A stretch of DNA of 64,000 nucleotides from Clostridiales bacterium (GTDB lineage: Bacteria > Bacillota > Clostridia > Oscillospirales > CAG-272). Made by a program: the position numbers and the translations under genes. Positions 33,996-42,346 of the stretch are shown in pieces (the stretch's first letter is position 1; each line of letters opens with the position of its first letter). Under the pieces are notes generated by a model, which searched no databases, was not told the origin of the DNA, and was given only the letters and a program-made list of their open reading frames with translations. The DNA is taken from the NCBI GenBank assembly GCA_022791685.1, contig JAAVZO010000008.1, forward strand, positions 1-64,000, read 5' to 3'.

Positions 33996-34481
33996 TTAAA
34001 TTATATGCGCAGCTATATTTATTACATCACATTTGCAGCTCTTCGCATATTCAACTGTATACGCCGTGCCGCCGCTTGATTTTGTAAGATACGCTATGCA
34101 CACACTGCTGCTGTTTACAAGGTGGCGGTTGCGTTCTAACATACAGTCATCGGTGTAATTCTCAGATATGTAAACGATTTTGTCTGCTTCGAGCTTTATT
34201 TGCTCATAAATCGCCTTATTTTCAATTGACCACAACATGGATTGCGTTTTACATGGCAGTACGAGAATCAGCTTTATCTGCGGATTTTTCTTTCTCAGCT
34301 TAATAATAGTTTTGGCGGCGAGCGTATCAAACCCCAATGCGCCGCCAGTACCAAAATACAGGTATCCGTCGTGTATTAGCTTAGTTACTTCTTTTTCAAG
34401 TTCCTTAGTTACTATAGGTTTTAGTTTATTTGGAATGCCCCTATGTCCGGTGAAACAGCAGGTTTTATCGTAATTTTTCAT
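33996..34481 (-). CDS. SLOG-family protein (DUF1273/YpsA-like), copy 1
   Basis: The 161-residue single-domain protein has the Rossmann-like SLOG fold of the YpsA/DUF1273 type: CCFTGHRGIPNK at the N-terminus, DGYLYFGTGGALGFDTLAA (glycine-rich nucleotide-binding loop), IKLILVLPC, and late SSGGTAYTVEYAKS. SLOG domains bind nucleotide-type ligands and recur in defence and stress loci; YpsA itself affects cell division. A close paralogue sits at 54479-54964 beside the CRISPR array. This copy is divergent from three XRE regulators, with a palindromic operator (34499-34530) in its promoter region, so one of them probably represses it. Precise role unknown. Confidence 0.82.
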   Translation of the reverse strand: MKNYDKTCCFTGHRGIPNKLKPIVTKELEKEVTKLIHDGYLYFGTGGALGFDTLAAKTIIKLRKKNPQIKLILVLPCKTQSMLWSIENKAIYEQIKLEADKIVYISENYTDDCMLERNRHLVNSSSVCIAYLTKSSGGTAYTVEYAKSCKCDVINIAAHII

Positions 34482-34498
34482 TGGTGTACCTTGCCTGT

Positions 34499-34569
34499 AA
34501 TATATTTACCCATATTCGGGTAAATATATTATAACAAAAAAATATTGAAATGTCAACCCTAATTCGGGT
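34499..34569. promoter_or_regulatory. Two palindromic operators between the SLOG gene and XRE regulator 1
   Basis: The first is a perfect 13-bp inverted repeat (34499-34511 / 34518-34530) whose core reads ACCC-N6-GGGT. The second core, ACCC-TAATTC-GGGT, lies at 34556-34569. A third site of the same geometry, ACCT-TGATTA-AGGT (34947-34960), precedes XRE regulator 2. Placement in both promoter regions fits autoregulation and cross-regulation by the XRE proteins. Confidence 0.75.
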
Positions 34570-34630
34570 AACAGTAAGCGATTTTTTGATATCATATTAT
34601 AAGTAGCACATAATTTATGCGAGGTATAAT

Positions 34631-34885
34631 ATGGATTATAATGAGCTCATTATCAAGCGCATTACAGAACTATGCAAGCGTAGAGGAATTTCATATAATA
34701 AATTAGCTCAAATGAGCGATCTTCATCAATCGACTGTTGATAACATTGTCAGAGGAAATACAAAAAATCCGCGTATCATTACGCTCCATCATATTGCTTT
34801 GGGATTCGGGATGACAATTTCAGAATTTTTAGATTTTAATCAATTAAATGATTTTTCATTTGATGATGACGAGAATGAAGAATAA
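34631..34885 (+). CDS. Small XRE-family HTH regulator 1
   Basis: An 84-residue DNA-binding protein: a single Cro/C1-type HTH (about 8-62; ISYNKLAQMSDLHQSTVDNIVRGNTKNP) followed by LHHIALGFGMTISEFLDF and an acidic tail, DDDENEE. GAGG lies nine bases before the start. It is the first of three tandem paralogues and lies divergent from the SLOG gene. The ACCC-N6-GGGT palindromes upstream are its likely target. Such lone HTH proteins are usually autorepressors. Confidence 0.85.
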   Translation: MDYNELIIKRITELCKRRGISYNKLAQMSDLHQSTVDNIVRGNTKNPRIITLHHIALGFGMTISEFLDFNQLNDFSFDDDENEE

Positions 34886-34946
34886 TACAAGTAGAAGCGC
34901 TTTATACTATAGAGATGTTACCATAAATAAAAATATTGTATTATTC

Positions 34947-34960
34947 ACCTTGATTAAGGT
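34947..34960. promoter_or_regulatory. Palindromic operator upstream of XRE regulator 2
   Basis: ACCT-TGATTA-AGGT has the same 4-6-4 geometry as the operators at 34499-34569, with a symmetric C-to-T and G-to-A change in the arms. It is followed by a GATTTTTTG-TATCATATTA block that is also found upstream of regulator 1 (around 34579-34600). Confidence 0.65.
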
Positions 34961-35020
34961 AACTGCTGCTGATTTTTTGGTATCATATTAATATATATAT
35001 TTTAATATACGAGGTATGAT

Positions 35021-35278
35021 ATGGAGTACAATGAAATCATTATTAAGCGTATTTCTGATTTATGCAAGCTTAGAGGGATTACGTGGAATAAATTAGCAAC
35101 TATGAGTGGTGTCCATCAATCAACTATTGACAATATTATTAGAGGAGTAGTAAAGAATCCGCGTACTGCTACGCTTCATCGTATTGCTTTAGGTTTTGGT
35201 ATGACTCTTACAGAATTTCTTGATTTTAAAGAACTGAACGAATATTCTTTTGATGAAGATGAGGATGATGATGAATAA
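35021..35278 (+). CDS. Small XRE-family HTH regulator 2
   Basis: An 85-residue paralogue of the preceding regulator (ITWNKLATMSGVHQSTIDNIIRGVVKNP, LHRIALGFGMTLTEFLDF, acidic tail EDEDDDE). The recognition helix region (HQSTIDNI) is nearly identical to regulator 1, so the two may bind similar sites. GAGG lies just upstream of the ATG. The 135-base gap before it holds its own promoter-like block and operator, so it is independently transcribed. Confidence 0.85.
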   Translation: MEYNEIIIKRISDLCKLRGITWNKLATMSGVHQSTIDNIIRGVVKNPRTATLHRIALGFGMTLTEFLDFKELNEYSFDEDEDDDE

Positions 35279-35353
35279 AAAAATTCAGTAAATTAACGTT
35301 ATTTGGGCAATTTTATGCGGCTTATATGATATAATATATTTGGAGATGATTTA

Positions 35354-35602
35354 ATGTCATATATAGATATTATAGTAAAACGCATAAATGAATTGTGTAG
35401 CAAATATAATTATTCATATGATAAGCTTGCCAAAATGAGCGGACTATCGCATACAATTATTAACAAAATTGTATGTGGTAGCATCAAAGCCCCAAAGCTA
35501 ATAACTTTGCATAAAATAGCGCTTACTTTTGGAATGACACTGTCAGAGTTTTTTAATTATCCTGAATTAAATGATTTCTCATTTGACGACAACGAAGAAT
35601 AG
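35354..35602 (+). CDS. Small XRE-family HTH regulator 3
   Basis: An 82-residue paralogue, the most divergent of the three: YSYDKLAKMSGLSHTIINKIVCGSIKAP, LHKIALTFGMTLSEFFNY, tail DDNEE. The recognition helix differs (SHTIINKI against HQSTIDNI), suggesting a changed operator. Upstream the AT-rich block GATATAATATAT forms a probable -10. GGAGATG precedes the start. The gene is closed by a strong terminator (35615-35643). Confidence 0.82.
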   Translation: MSYIDIIVKRINELCSKYNYSYDKLAKMSGLSHTIINKIVCGSIKAPKLITLHKIALTFGMTLSEFFNYPELNDFSFDDNEE

Positions 35603-35614
35603 TTTATGTTACTT

Positions 35615-35643
35615 AAAAGTACGGTACTAAGTACCGTACTTTT
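35615..35643 (+). terminator. Rho-independent terminator after XRE regulator 3
   Basis: 13-bp stem (35615-35627 / 35631-35643), loop TAA, followed by a T-rich run TATTTTTAT. Confidence 0.9.
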
Positions 35644-35691
35644 TATTTTTATGAATACTGAGAAAATTTTCATGTTTGGTTATTTATGTGA

Positions 35692-35720
35692 TTGACAAAC
35701 AAGGAAATTTGCGATATAAT
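35692..35720 (+). promoter_or_regulatory. Promoter of the yicC-remA-gmk-rpoZ operon
   Basis: Perfect consensus TTGACA (35692-35697), 17-bp spacer, TATAAT (35715-35720), about 60 bases before the yicC start. Confidence 0.85.
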
Positions 35721-35780
35721 ATAATATGTATACCTATGCAATGCGCGTTTGGCGTAATAGCATAAAATTAAGGAGAAAAC

Positions 35781-36674
35781 ATGATACGCAGTATGACTGC
35801 GTTCGGAAGAGCCGTTAGGAGCGGCACTCCGGACGGAAAAAATATAACGGTCGAGCTCAAGAGCGTAAACAACCGCTATCTCGACTGCAATGTAAAAATA
35901 TCGAGAATATACAGCTTTCTCGAAGATCGTGTCCGTCAGTATATACAGGCGAGCGGGATTTCACGCGGTAAGCTTGATGTGTACATCGGGGTAGATATCA
36001 TCGAGAATATAGGCATGACTATTGACGTTGACACTGCACTTGCCGGAAGCTACATAAACGCGCTTAAACGTCTGCGCGACGAGTTCGGGCTCAGCGACGA
36101 TATTTCGGTAATGACAGTTGCGCAGAACCGCGATATTTTCAACGTGCGCAAGCCGGAGGAAGACACCGAGAACGATTGGCAGATAATAAAGCCGACCCTT
36201 GATGAAGCTATCGCTGCATTCCTTAAGGTACGTGAAGCTGAGGGCGAGCGGCTCAAAGCTGATATTTTGCAGAAGCTCTGCAAGATAGAAGTGATTGCCG
36301 ATAAGATAAAGGGGCTGTCTGAGGCTGATACGGCGGCGTATAAGACGAAGTTTGAGACTCGCTTAAAGCAGATCATCGCTGATAATGATGTAGAGCTCAA
36401 TTCATCGCTCGTGCTTACCGAGTGCGCGATATATGCCGACCGCGTTGCAATTGACGAGGAGCTGGTGCGCCTTGGCTGTCACTTCACCGCGTTCCGTTCG
36501 ATTTTCGAGTCGGACGAGCCGGTGGGACGCAAGCTCGACTTCTTATTGCAGGAAATCAACCGTGAGACTAACACCATCGGCTCGAAGGCAAGCAATGTTG
36601 AAATTGCGTCGCTGGTGGTAGAGATCAAGAGCGAGCTTGAAAAAATACGTGAGCAGGTACAGAATATAGAATAA
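35781..36674 (+). CDS. yicC: YicC/YloC-family endoribonuclease
   Basis: The 297-residue protein is a full-length YicC family member: N-terminal MIRSMTAFGRA, VELKSVNNRYLDCNVKISR, and the C-terminal conserved block GRKLDFLLQEINRETNTIGSKASNVEI, ending in a coiled-coil helix. Homologues are RNA-cleaving enzymes linked to stationary-phase survival. AAGGAG lies seven bases before the ATG. First gene of the operon, as in Bacillus where yloC precedes remA-gmk-rpoZ. Confidence 0.93.
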   Translation: MIRSMTAFGRAVRSGTPDGKNITVELKSVNNRYLDCNVKISRIYSFLEDRVRQYIQASGISRGKLDVYIGVDIIENIGMTIDVDTALAGSYINALKRLRDEFGLSDDISVMTVAQNRDIFNVRKPEEDTENDWQIIKPTLDEAIAAFLKVREAEGERLKADILQKLCKIEVIADKIKGLSEADTAAYKTKFETRLKQIIADNDVELNSSLVLTECAIYADRVAIDEELVRLGCHFTAFRSIFESDEPVGRKLDFLLQEINRETNTIGSKASNVEIASLVVEIKSELEKIREQVQNIE

Positions 36675-36722
36675 GCGGTAAGCTTTGAAAATTCTGTAAT
36701 ACCGAAAGGTTTGGTTATAATA

Positions 36723-36998
36723 ATGAAATTTATCAATATCGGCTTTGGAAATATGGTCGCAGCCGAGCGTGTCGTGGCGGTCGTGAGTCCGGACAGTGCG
36801 CCGATAAAGCGACTGATACAGGACGCTAAGGACAGTGGACGCGCGATCGACGTGACCTGCGGCAAGCGTACACGCGCGGTCATAATTACTGACAGCGAGC
36901 ACGTTATTTTGTCGGCTTTCCAGTCTGAAACGATATCCAATCGCCTGAGTGACAGCGACGATGACGATGATGAGGACGAAAACGAGGAGGGGCTTTAA
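36723..36998 (+). CDS. remA: RemA-family DNA-binding regulator (DUF370)
   Basis: The 91-residue product (from ATG 36723) carries the RemA core [28 protein letters not shown] and [22 protein letters not shown], with an acidic tail ([13 protein letters not shown]) that extends beyond the usual family length. In Bacillus RemA is a toroidal DNA-binding activator of biofilm matrix genes. A TTG at 36711 is an alternative start but lies only one base after AAAGG. The gene abuts gmk with no gap. Confidence 0.9.
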   Translation: MKFINIGFGNMVAAERVVAVVSPDSAPIKRLIQDAKDSGRAIDVTCGKRTRAVIITDSEHVILSAFQSETISNRLSDSDDDDDEDENEEGL

Positions 36999-37643
36999 AT
37001 GTCAGAAAAACGGGGAATACTTATAGTGATATCCGGTCCGTCCGGAAGCGGAAAGGGAACGGTTCTCAAGCGTTTGATGGAAAAGAGGGACGACTTTAAG
37101 CTGTCGATATCCGCTACGACTCGCAGCCCAAGAGAGGGTGAAGTAAACGGTGTGAACTACTACTTCGTCAGCCGTGAGGATTTCGAGAATCGTATAAAAT
37201 CTGACATGATGCTCGAATATGCTGAATACTGCGAGAATTATTACGGCACACCGAAAAAGGAAGTCGTCGATTGTCTCAATGCCGGACAGAACGTTATTCT
37301 CGAGATAGAGGTCAAGGGTGCGCTTCAGGTCAAGAAAAAGTATCCGGACGCGGTGCTTTGCATGATCGCGCCGCCGGATTATCCGACGCTTGAAGCACGT
37401 CTCCGCGGACGCGGCGACAATGTGCCGGAGGCGGTCATACGTGAACGTCTCGACACTGCAAAGTATGAGCTGTCGCATATCGGCGAATATGACTATATCG
37501 TTGTAAACGGCAATGATATGATAGATGAAGCTGCCGACGAGATCATCGGTATTGTTGACGCAGAAAAGCACCGCAGCACAAGATGCAATACTTTTGTCGA
37601 TGATTTTTTCAGTGCAGAAAAGCTTCCATGCGGCGTTAATTAA
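36999..37643 (+). CDS. gmk: Guanylate kinase
   Basis: Phosphorylates GMP to GDP with ATP, essential for guanine nucleotide supply. The 214-residue protein shows the P-loop GPSGSGKGTV, SATTRSPREGEVNGVNYYFV (GMP-binding), LEYAEYCENYYGTP, and LEIEVKGALQVKKKYPDAV. Length is typical with a short C-terminal extension. GAGGAGG lies seven bases before the ATG, inside the end of remA. Confidence 0.97.
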   Translation: MSEKRGILIVISGPSGSGKGTVLKRLMEKRDDFKLSISATTRSPREGEVNGVNYYFVSREDFENRIKSDMMLEYAEYCENYYGTPKKEVVDCLNAGQNVILEIEVKGALQVKKKYPDAVLCMIAPPDYPTLEARLRGRGDNVPEAVIRERLDTAKYELSHIGEYDYIVVNGNDMIDEAADEIIGIVDAEKHRSTRCNTFVDDFFSAEKLPCGVN

Positions 37644-37673
37644 GAATTTATATATAATAATGAGGTAATAAAA

Positions 37674-37958
37674 ATGATATATCCATCCGTTGAAGAACTC
37701 AGCCAGAACGGCAAATACAACCGCTACGTACTCTGCATTGCTACCGCAAAGTGTGCAAGAATGGTAACTGACGAATACGTACATCAGCGTGAGCAGGCTG
37801 AAAAGCTTATCGCAAACAAGGAGACTGACAAGTCGCTCGCTTCGATGATCAAGCGTGATATCCGTGATGAAAAGGCGGTAAAGAATGCGATAAACCGCAT
37901 ATATCAGGGCGATTATCGTATTGATGACGATTCTATAAATTTAATAGAGCAGGACTGA
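37674..37958 (+). CDS. rpoZ: RNA polymerase omega subunit
   Basis: Assembly factor of RNA polymerase. The 94-residue product has the omega core near its start: YPSVEELSQNGKYNRYVLCIATAKCARMV, then a charged helical C-terminus containing KAVKNAINRIYQGDYRI. It follows gmk by 30 bases, the classical gmk-rpoZ pair. In Bacillus and most Firmicutes coaBC would follow, but here priA comes next. Confidence 0.92.
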   Translation: MIYPSVEELSQNGKYNRYVLCIATAKCARMVTDEYVHQREQAEKLIANKETDKSLASMIKRDIRDEKAVKNAINRIYQGDYRIDDDSINLIEQD

Positions 37959-38002
37959 TCGAACAGTCAATATATAGGCGGATTAACGAAAGGGTGAGAT
38001 AA

Positions 38003-40249
38003 TTGTATGAAGGTCTGTCTGGCGGCTCTGTGGCAAGGGTCAGAATACTTGAGCTGCCGTTTTCAGCAGATAAGACTTACGATTATCTGATACCTCCGGA
38101 ATTTGCTGATAGGATTCACATCGGTTCGCTGGCAGCAGTCGCATTCGGTGCGTCAAAGCGGCGCACTGCGTTGGTCATAGGCATAGCTGACAGCTCGGAA
38201 TACGACAGATTAAAGCCTATACTTGACGTAGCGGACGAGCGATTTTCGCTTGATCCGGAGCTGCTCGGTTTGTGTATGTTCCTACGTGAGCGCACATTCT
38301 GCTCTACCGGTGAGGCGGTGCAGACGATCATACCAGGTGGCGCGCTGTCATCGCTATATCACGCAAAGCGCGACCCAGTTGAGCGGTATTATCGGCTTAA
38401 CGTCGGTGCGGATATGCCGCCGCGGCTCGGAAGTGCGGCTAAGCGAGCTATCGAATATATAGCCGACGATGAGTGCAGCGAGACTGAGCTGCGCGAAAAT
38501 GTGCAGGTGTCATCGTCGGTGCTGAAAAATCTTGTGTCTAAGGGTATACTGACCATGCGTCAGAAGGAGTTATTCCGCAATCCCTATGCCGGACGCGGGC
38601 GTGTTACTGATAATAATATACTGAGCGCTGAACAGACCGAAGCCTGCAATAAACTTACGGAGCTTGCGCTGTCTGGCGAGCCGAAGGCGGCGCTGCTTTA
38701 TGGTGTTACCGGAAGCGGCAAAACGCGCGTTATCAAGGCGGTCATCGACAATGTGATCGCGAGTGGGCGGAGTGTAATCGTGCTTGTGCCTGAGATATCG
38801 CTGACTGGTCAGACGGTCGAGCTGTTCTGCGGCTACTTCGGAGAGCGTGTGGCAGTGATACATTCATCGCTGTCGGAGGGCGAGCGGCTCGACGCTTGGA
38901 AGCGCATACGTGCGCACGAGGTTGATGTCGTTATCGGTACGCGTTCAGCGATATTTGCACCGCTCGACAATTTAGGTATGATAGTCATCGACGAGGAGCA
39001 GGAGCACACCTACAAATCGGATATGAATCCGAAGTACCACACCCGCGATATTGCGCGATATCGCGCCGCTAAGAATAATGCACTTATGCTGCTCGCTTCA
39101 GCGACACCATCACTCGAATCATTTCACAAGGCGATGACTGGTGCATATTCGCTTGTGACTCTCCGCGAGCGCTACGGAAACGCGGTGCTTCCGGATGTAA
39201 TTATCGCCGATCTGCGGGCAGATACTGCTAAGGGCAAAATAACGCCGATAGGCGCGGTTTTGCAGTCGGAAATAGAAAAGAATCTTGCGTCGGGTGAGCA
39301 GACGATATTGTTCGTCAGTCGGCGCGGATATAATAATTTCGTAAGCTGCCAGATGTGCGGCGAGGTCATAACCTGCCCGCACTGCTCGGTGTCGCTGACC
39401 TACCATCGGCATGGCGACAACGATATGCTGAAGTGCCACTACTGCGGCTACACGACAAGCGTTCCCGACTTGTGTCCGGAATGTAGTTCGCCGCACCTCA
39501 GCCGTAAGGGCTTCGGAACTCAGCTTGTCGCAGGTGAGCTCGCCGGACTCTATCCAAATGCGCGGATATTACGACTTGACGCTGACGCGACCGCTGGCAA
39601 ATTTTCACATGAAGCGATACTCACCGAATTCCGTGAGCACCGTGCGGATATTCTTATCGGCACACAGATGGTCACAAAGGGGCATAACTTCCCAGACGTG
39701 ACGCTCGTTGGAGTTATAAATGCTGACAGTGCGCTGTATCTTGACGATTTTCGCGCGACGGAGCGTACATTTGCGCTGCTGACTCAGGTAATAGGACGAG
39801 CCGGACGAGCTGATAAGCCCGGACGTGCGGTATTGCAGACCTATTCACCAGATAATGATACAATAATTTTCGCTTCCGGTCAGGATTACGACAGCTTTTA
39901 CAAGGGCGCGATAAAATTAAGACAGCAGCTGGTGTTCCCGCCATTTTGTGATTTTGTTTTACTTGGTATAAGCGGAGAAGATGAGCCGGATGTGCTGGCA
40001 CTGACGCTCGAACTTGACAAACGTCTGCGTGAGCTGGTGGCTGGCGATTATTCTGACCTTCCGATGTACATATTCGGACCGCTCGAAGCACCAGTATACA
40101 AGGTGAACAATTCCTATCGAATGCGCATTATTTTAAAATGTGCGCTTAACAAGCGTCTACGTGAGCTGATAACTCAGCTGATGTGCGAATTTTCAAAGGG
40201 AAGCGGAAAAGCTGCGGTATCGGTAGATTTAAATCCGAGCTCGATTTGA
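38003..40249 (+). CDS. priA: PriA primosomal helicase
   Basis: 3'-5' helicase that restarts stalled replication forks. The 748-residue protein has the N-terminal DNA-binding domain (ARVRILELPFSADKTYDYLIP), helicase domain with Walker A GVTGSGKT and DEEQ in place of DEAD (VIDEEQEHTYK), eight zinc-binding cysteines (CQMCGEVITCPHC; CHYCG; CPECSSPHL), and helicase motifs GTQMVTKGHNFPDVTLVG and QVIGRAGRADKPGRAVLQT. The start is a TTG at 38003 with GGGTGAG about five bases upstream; a GTG some 30 bases later is an alternative. Confidence 0.95.
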   Translation: MYEGLSGGSVARVRILELPFSADKTYDYLIPPEFADRIHIGSLAAVAFGASKRRTALVIGIADSSEYDRLKPILDVADERFSLDPELLGLCMFLRERTFCSTGEAVQTIIPGGALSSLYHAKRDPVERYYRLNVGADMPPRLGSAAKRAIEYIADDECSETELRENVQVSSSVLKNLVSKGILTMRQKELFRNPYAGRGRVTDNNILSAEQTEACNKLTELALSGEPKAALLYGVTGSGKTRVIKAVIDNVIASGRSVIVLVPEISLTGQTVELFCGYFGERVAVIHSSLSEGERLDAWKRIRAHEVDVVIGTRSAIFAPLDNLGMIVIDEEQEHTYKSDMNPKYHTRDIARYRAAKNNALMLLASATPSLESFHKAMTGAYSLVTLRERYGNAVLPDVIIADLRADTAKGKITPIGAVLQSEIEKNLASGEQTILFVSRRGYNNFVSCQMCGEVITCPHCSVSLTYHRHGDNDMLKCHYCGYTTSVPDLCPECSSPHLSRKGFGTQLVAGELAGLYPNARILRLDADATAGKFSHEAILTEFREHRADILIGTQMVTKGHNFPDVTLVGVINADSALYLDDFRATERTFALLTQVIGRAGRADKPGRAVLQTYSPDNDTIIFASGQDYDSFYKGAIKLRQQLVFPPFCDFVLLGISGEDEPDVLALTLELDKRLRELVAGDYSDLPMYIFGPLEAPVYKVNNSYRMRIILKCALNKRLRELITQLMCEFSKGSGKAAVSVDLNPSSI

Positions 40250-40268
40250 TGGTAAAAAGGTGTGGGAT

Positions 40269-40859
40269 ATGTATATAGAGATAAAAAGATTGACTCCAGA
40301 GCTTGTGGACGATTATTTGAATTTTTTTGATACAGTACCTCATAATACAAATAAAGCTGAAGAACGTTGCTACTGCGTAGGCTGGAGTAACGCTGACAGC
40401 GACGGTGTGGATTCGTCCACTGCCGAAAAAAGGCGCGAGCTGGCGGCTAAATATATCGCTGGAAGGAATTTGGACGGATATCTTGCTTATTATAGCGGCA
40501 AGGTTATCGGATGGTGCAACGCAAATACGAAGTCGGAGTGCTTTAAATGTCAGTACGGACGAATGTATCTCGAGTGCACCAACAGAACAGAGACTCCGAT
40601 CAAAGATAATGTGAAATCTGTATTTTGCTTTGCTGTAGCGCCGGAAATGCGCGGCAAAGGTATTGCCGGACTGTTGCTCGAACGAGTAATATCAGATGCA
40701 GTCAAGGATGGATTTGATTATGTGGAAGCATATCCGAACAAGGAGTTTGTAGATACATTATTCGATTGTATGGGACCTGTGGGATTGTACGAAAAAGCCG
40801 GATTTTACAAATGCTATGAAATAGACCCAAAGCTCGTTATGCGCAAAAAGTTAAAATAA
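40269..40859 (+). CDS. GNAT-family N-acetyltransferase
   Basis: Predicted acetyl-CoA-dependent acetyltransferase of unknown substrate. The 196-residue product has the GNAT acetyl-CoA-binding strand-loop FCFAVAPEMRGKGIAGLLLERVISDAV, with the R/Q-x-x-G-x-G/A signature, and the late YEKAGFYKCYEI. The start ATG at 40269 has AAAAAGG eight bases upstream. It lies between priA and def, where Bacillus has no counterpart. The intact spacing to both neighbours suggests it is in the same operon. Confidence 0.85.
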   Translation: MYIEIKRLTPELVDDYLNFFDTVPHNTNKAEERCYCVGWSNADSDGVDSSTAEKRRELAAKYIAGRNLDGYLAYYSGKVIGWCNANTKSECFKCQYGRMYLECTNRTETPIKDNVKSVFCFAVAPEMRGKGIAGLLLERVISDAVKDGFDYVEAYPNKEFVDTLFDCMGPVGLYEKAGFYKCYEIDPKLVMRKKLK

Positions 40860-40875
40860 AGGAGAAAATATAACA

Positions 40876-41346
40876 ATGGCAAAGCTCAATATAGTTAAAG
40901 AAGGAGACCCTATCCTCCGTAAGAAAAGCCGCAGGATCGACGTTATCGATGAGCGTATAAAGCAGCTTGCTGACGATATGCTGGAGACTCTGCACGACGC
41001 TAATGGCGCTGGACTTGCAGCTGTTCAGGTAGGAAAGCTGCGCCGTATGGTGATAGTCGAAGTAGAAGATAAAAAGCCGTATATACTGATAAATCCTGAG
41101 ATAATCAAGCGTGAGGGACGACAGAATGAGGCTGAGGGCTGCTTGTCGATACCAGGCAAGTGGGGTATAACCGATCGCCCGATGACTGTAACTGTCCGTG
41201 CTACTGGACTTGACGGCAAAGAATTTACCGTCACTGGGACCGGACTCGCCGCACGTGCATTCTGCCACGAGCTCGACCATCTCGACGGAATACTTTATAC
41301 TGACAATGTAATAAGAATGCTCGATCCAGACGAGGTCGAAGAATAA
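40876..41346 (+). CDS. def: Peptide deformylase
   Basis: Metal-dependent removal of the formyl group from nascent proteins. The 156-residue protein has the three signature motifs: GAGLAAVQVG (motif I, with the variant V for the usual P/S), EGCLSIPG (motif II with the metal-binding Cys), and HELDHLDG (motif III). Directly precedes fmt, its functional counterpart. Strong AAAGGAG 8-10 bases upstream. Confidence 0.96.
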   Translation: MAKLNIVKEGDPILRKKSRRIDVIDERIKQLADDMLETLHDANGAGLAAVQVGKLRRMVIVEVEDKKPYILINPEIIKREGRQNEAEGCLSIPGKWGITDRPMTVTVRATGLDGKEFTVTGTGLAARAFCHELDHLDGILYTDNVIRMLDPDEVEE

Positions 41347-41370
41347 TTTTTCAGAAAGGCGGTATATGCT

Positions 41371-42333
41371 GTGATAAAATCAAAAATACTATTCATGGGT
41401 ACGCCCGATTTTGCTGCTAAGTCACTTGAAGCACTGATCGAAGCAAATGCGGATGTTATAGGAGTTTTAACTCAGCCCGATAAGCCAAAGGGACGCAAGC
41501 AGGTACTCGCACAATCGCCCGTCAAGGTTTGTGCGCTTGAGCACGAGATACCTGTATATCAGCCGACGACACTGCGCGGCAACGAATTCGCGGCACTGCT
41601 CGATAAGCTTGCACCCGATATGATAATCGTTGTGGCATACGGAAAGATACTGCCTTCAAATGTGATAGATTATCCGCGGCTTGGCTGCATAAATGTACAT
41701 GGCTCGCTGCTTCCGAAATATCGCGGCGCAGCGCCGATACAGCGTGCTATTATCGACGGTGAGCGTGAGACTGGTGTTACTATAATGTACATGGACGATG
41801 GTATCGACACCGGCGATATGCTCGCGAAGGTCACAGTTCCGATAGAACTTTTCGATGACTTTGAGTCTGTACACGATAAACTCGCTGAAGCTGGCGCTAA
41901 GTTGCTGATATCTACTATTGAAGACATCGAAGCTGGACGCGCAGTACGCGAAAAGCAGGATGATTTGAAGTCTAACTATGCCGCTAAGATCGAGAATGCC
42001 GACTGCGAGCTGTCGTTTGACGACACCGCGATGAATGTATACAATCGTATCCGCGGATTGTCGCCGTTCCCGCTGACTGTTGTTGAACACAACGACCGTG
42101 CGCTGAAGCTTGTATCTTGTGAGCTTGTCGATACGGTGAAGGAGCATAAAAACCCTGGTGAGGTGCTGAAGTGCGATTCGAGCGCGAATAAGATCGAGGT
42201 AGCTTGCCGCGAGGGTTCGATCGCGATAACAAAGCTGCTTCCCGAGGGAAAGGGAAGAATGACAGCCGCTGATTATATCAATGGACGTAAAATCGCAGTT
42301 GGAGATAAATTGAGAAAATATACGAAAATCTAA
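41371..42333 (+). CDS. fmt: Methionyl-tRNA formyltransferase
   Basis: Formylates initiator Met-tRNA using 10-formyl-THF. The 320-residue protein shows FMGTPDFAAKSLEAL, LTQPDKPKGRK, the catalytic region NVHGSLLPKYRGAAPIQRAIIDGE with GVTIMYMDDGIDTGDML, and the C-terminal tRNA-binding OB domain. GTG start with AAAGGCGG upstream. The corresponding initiator tRNA is encoded at 51072-51148 of this window. Confidence 0.96.
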   Translation: MIKSKILFMGTPDFAAKSLEALIEANADVIGVLTQPDKPKGRKQVLAQSPVKVCALEHEIPVYQPTTLRGNEFAALLDKLAPDMIIVVAYGKILPSNVIDYPRLGCINVHGSLLPKYRGAAPIQRAIIDGERETGVTIMYMDDGIDTGDMLAKVTVPIELFDDFESVHDKLAEAGAKLLISTIEDIEAGRAVREKQDDLKSNYAAKIENADCELSFDDTAMNVYNRIRGLSPFPLTVVEHNDRALKLVSCELVDTVKEHKNPGEVLKCDSSANKIEVACREGSIAITKLLPEGKGRMTAADYINGRKIAVGDKLRKYTKI

Positions 42334-42346
42334 TGGAGGTATATGA

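Noticed and set aside
37002..37784. A 260-codon minus-strand frame opposite gmk and rpoZ
   Set aside because: It covers two well-conserved genes on the other strand and its product has no recognisable features.
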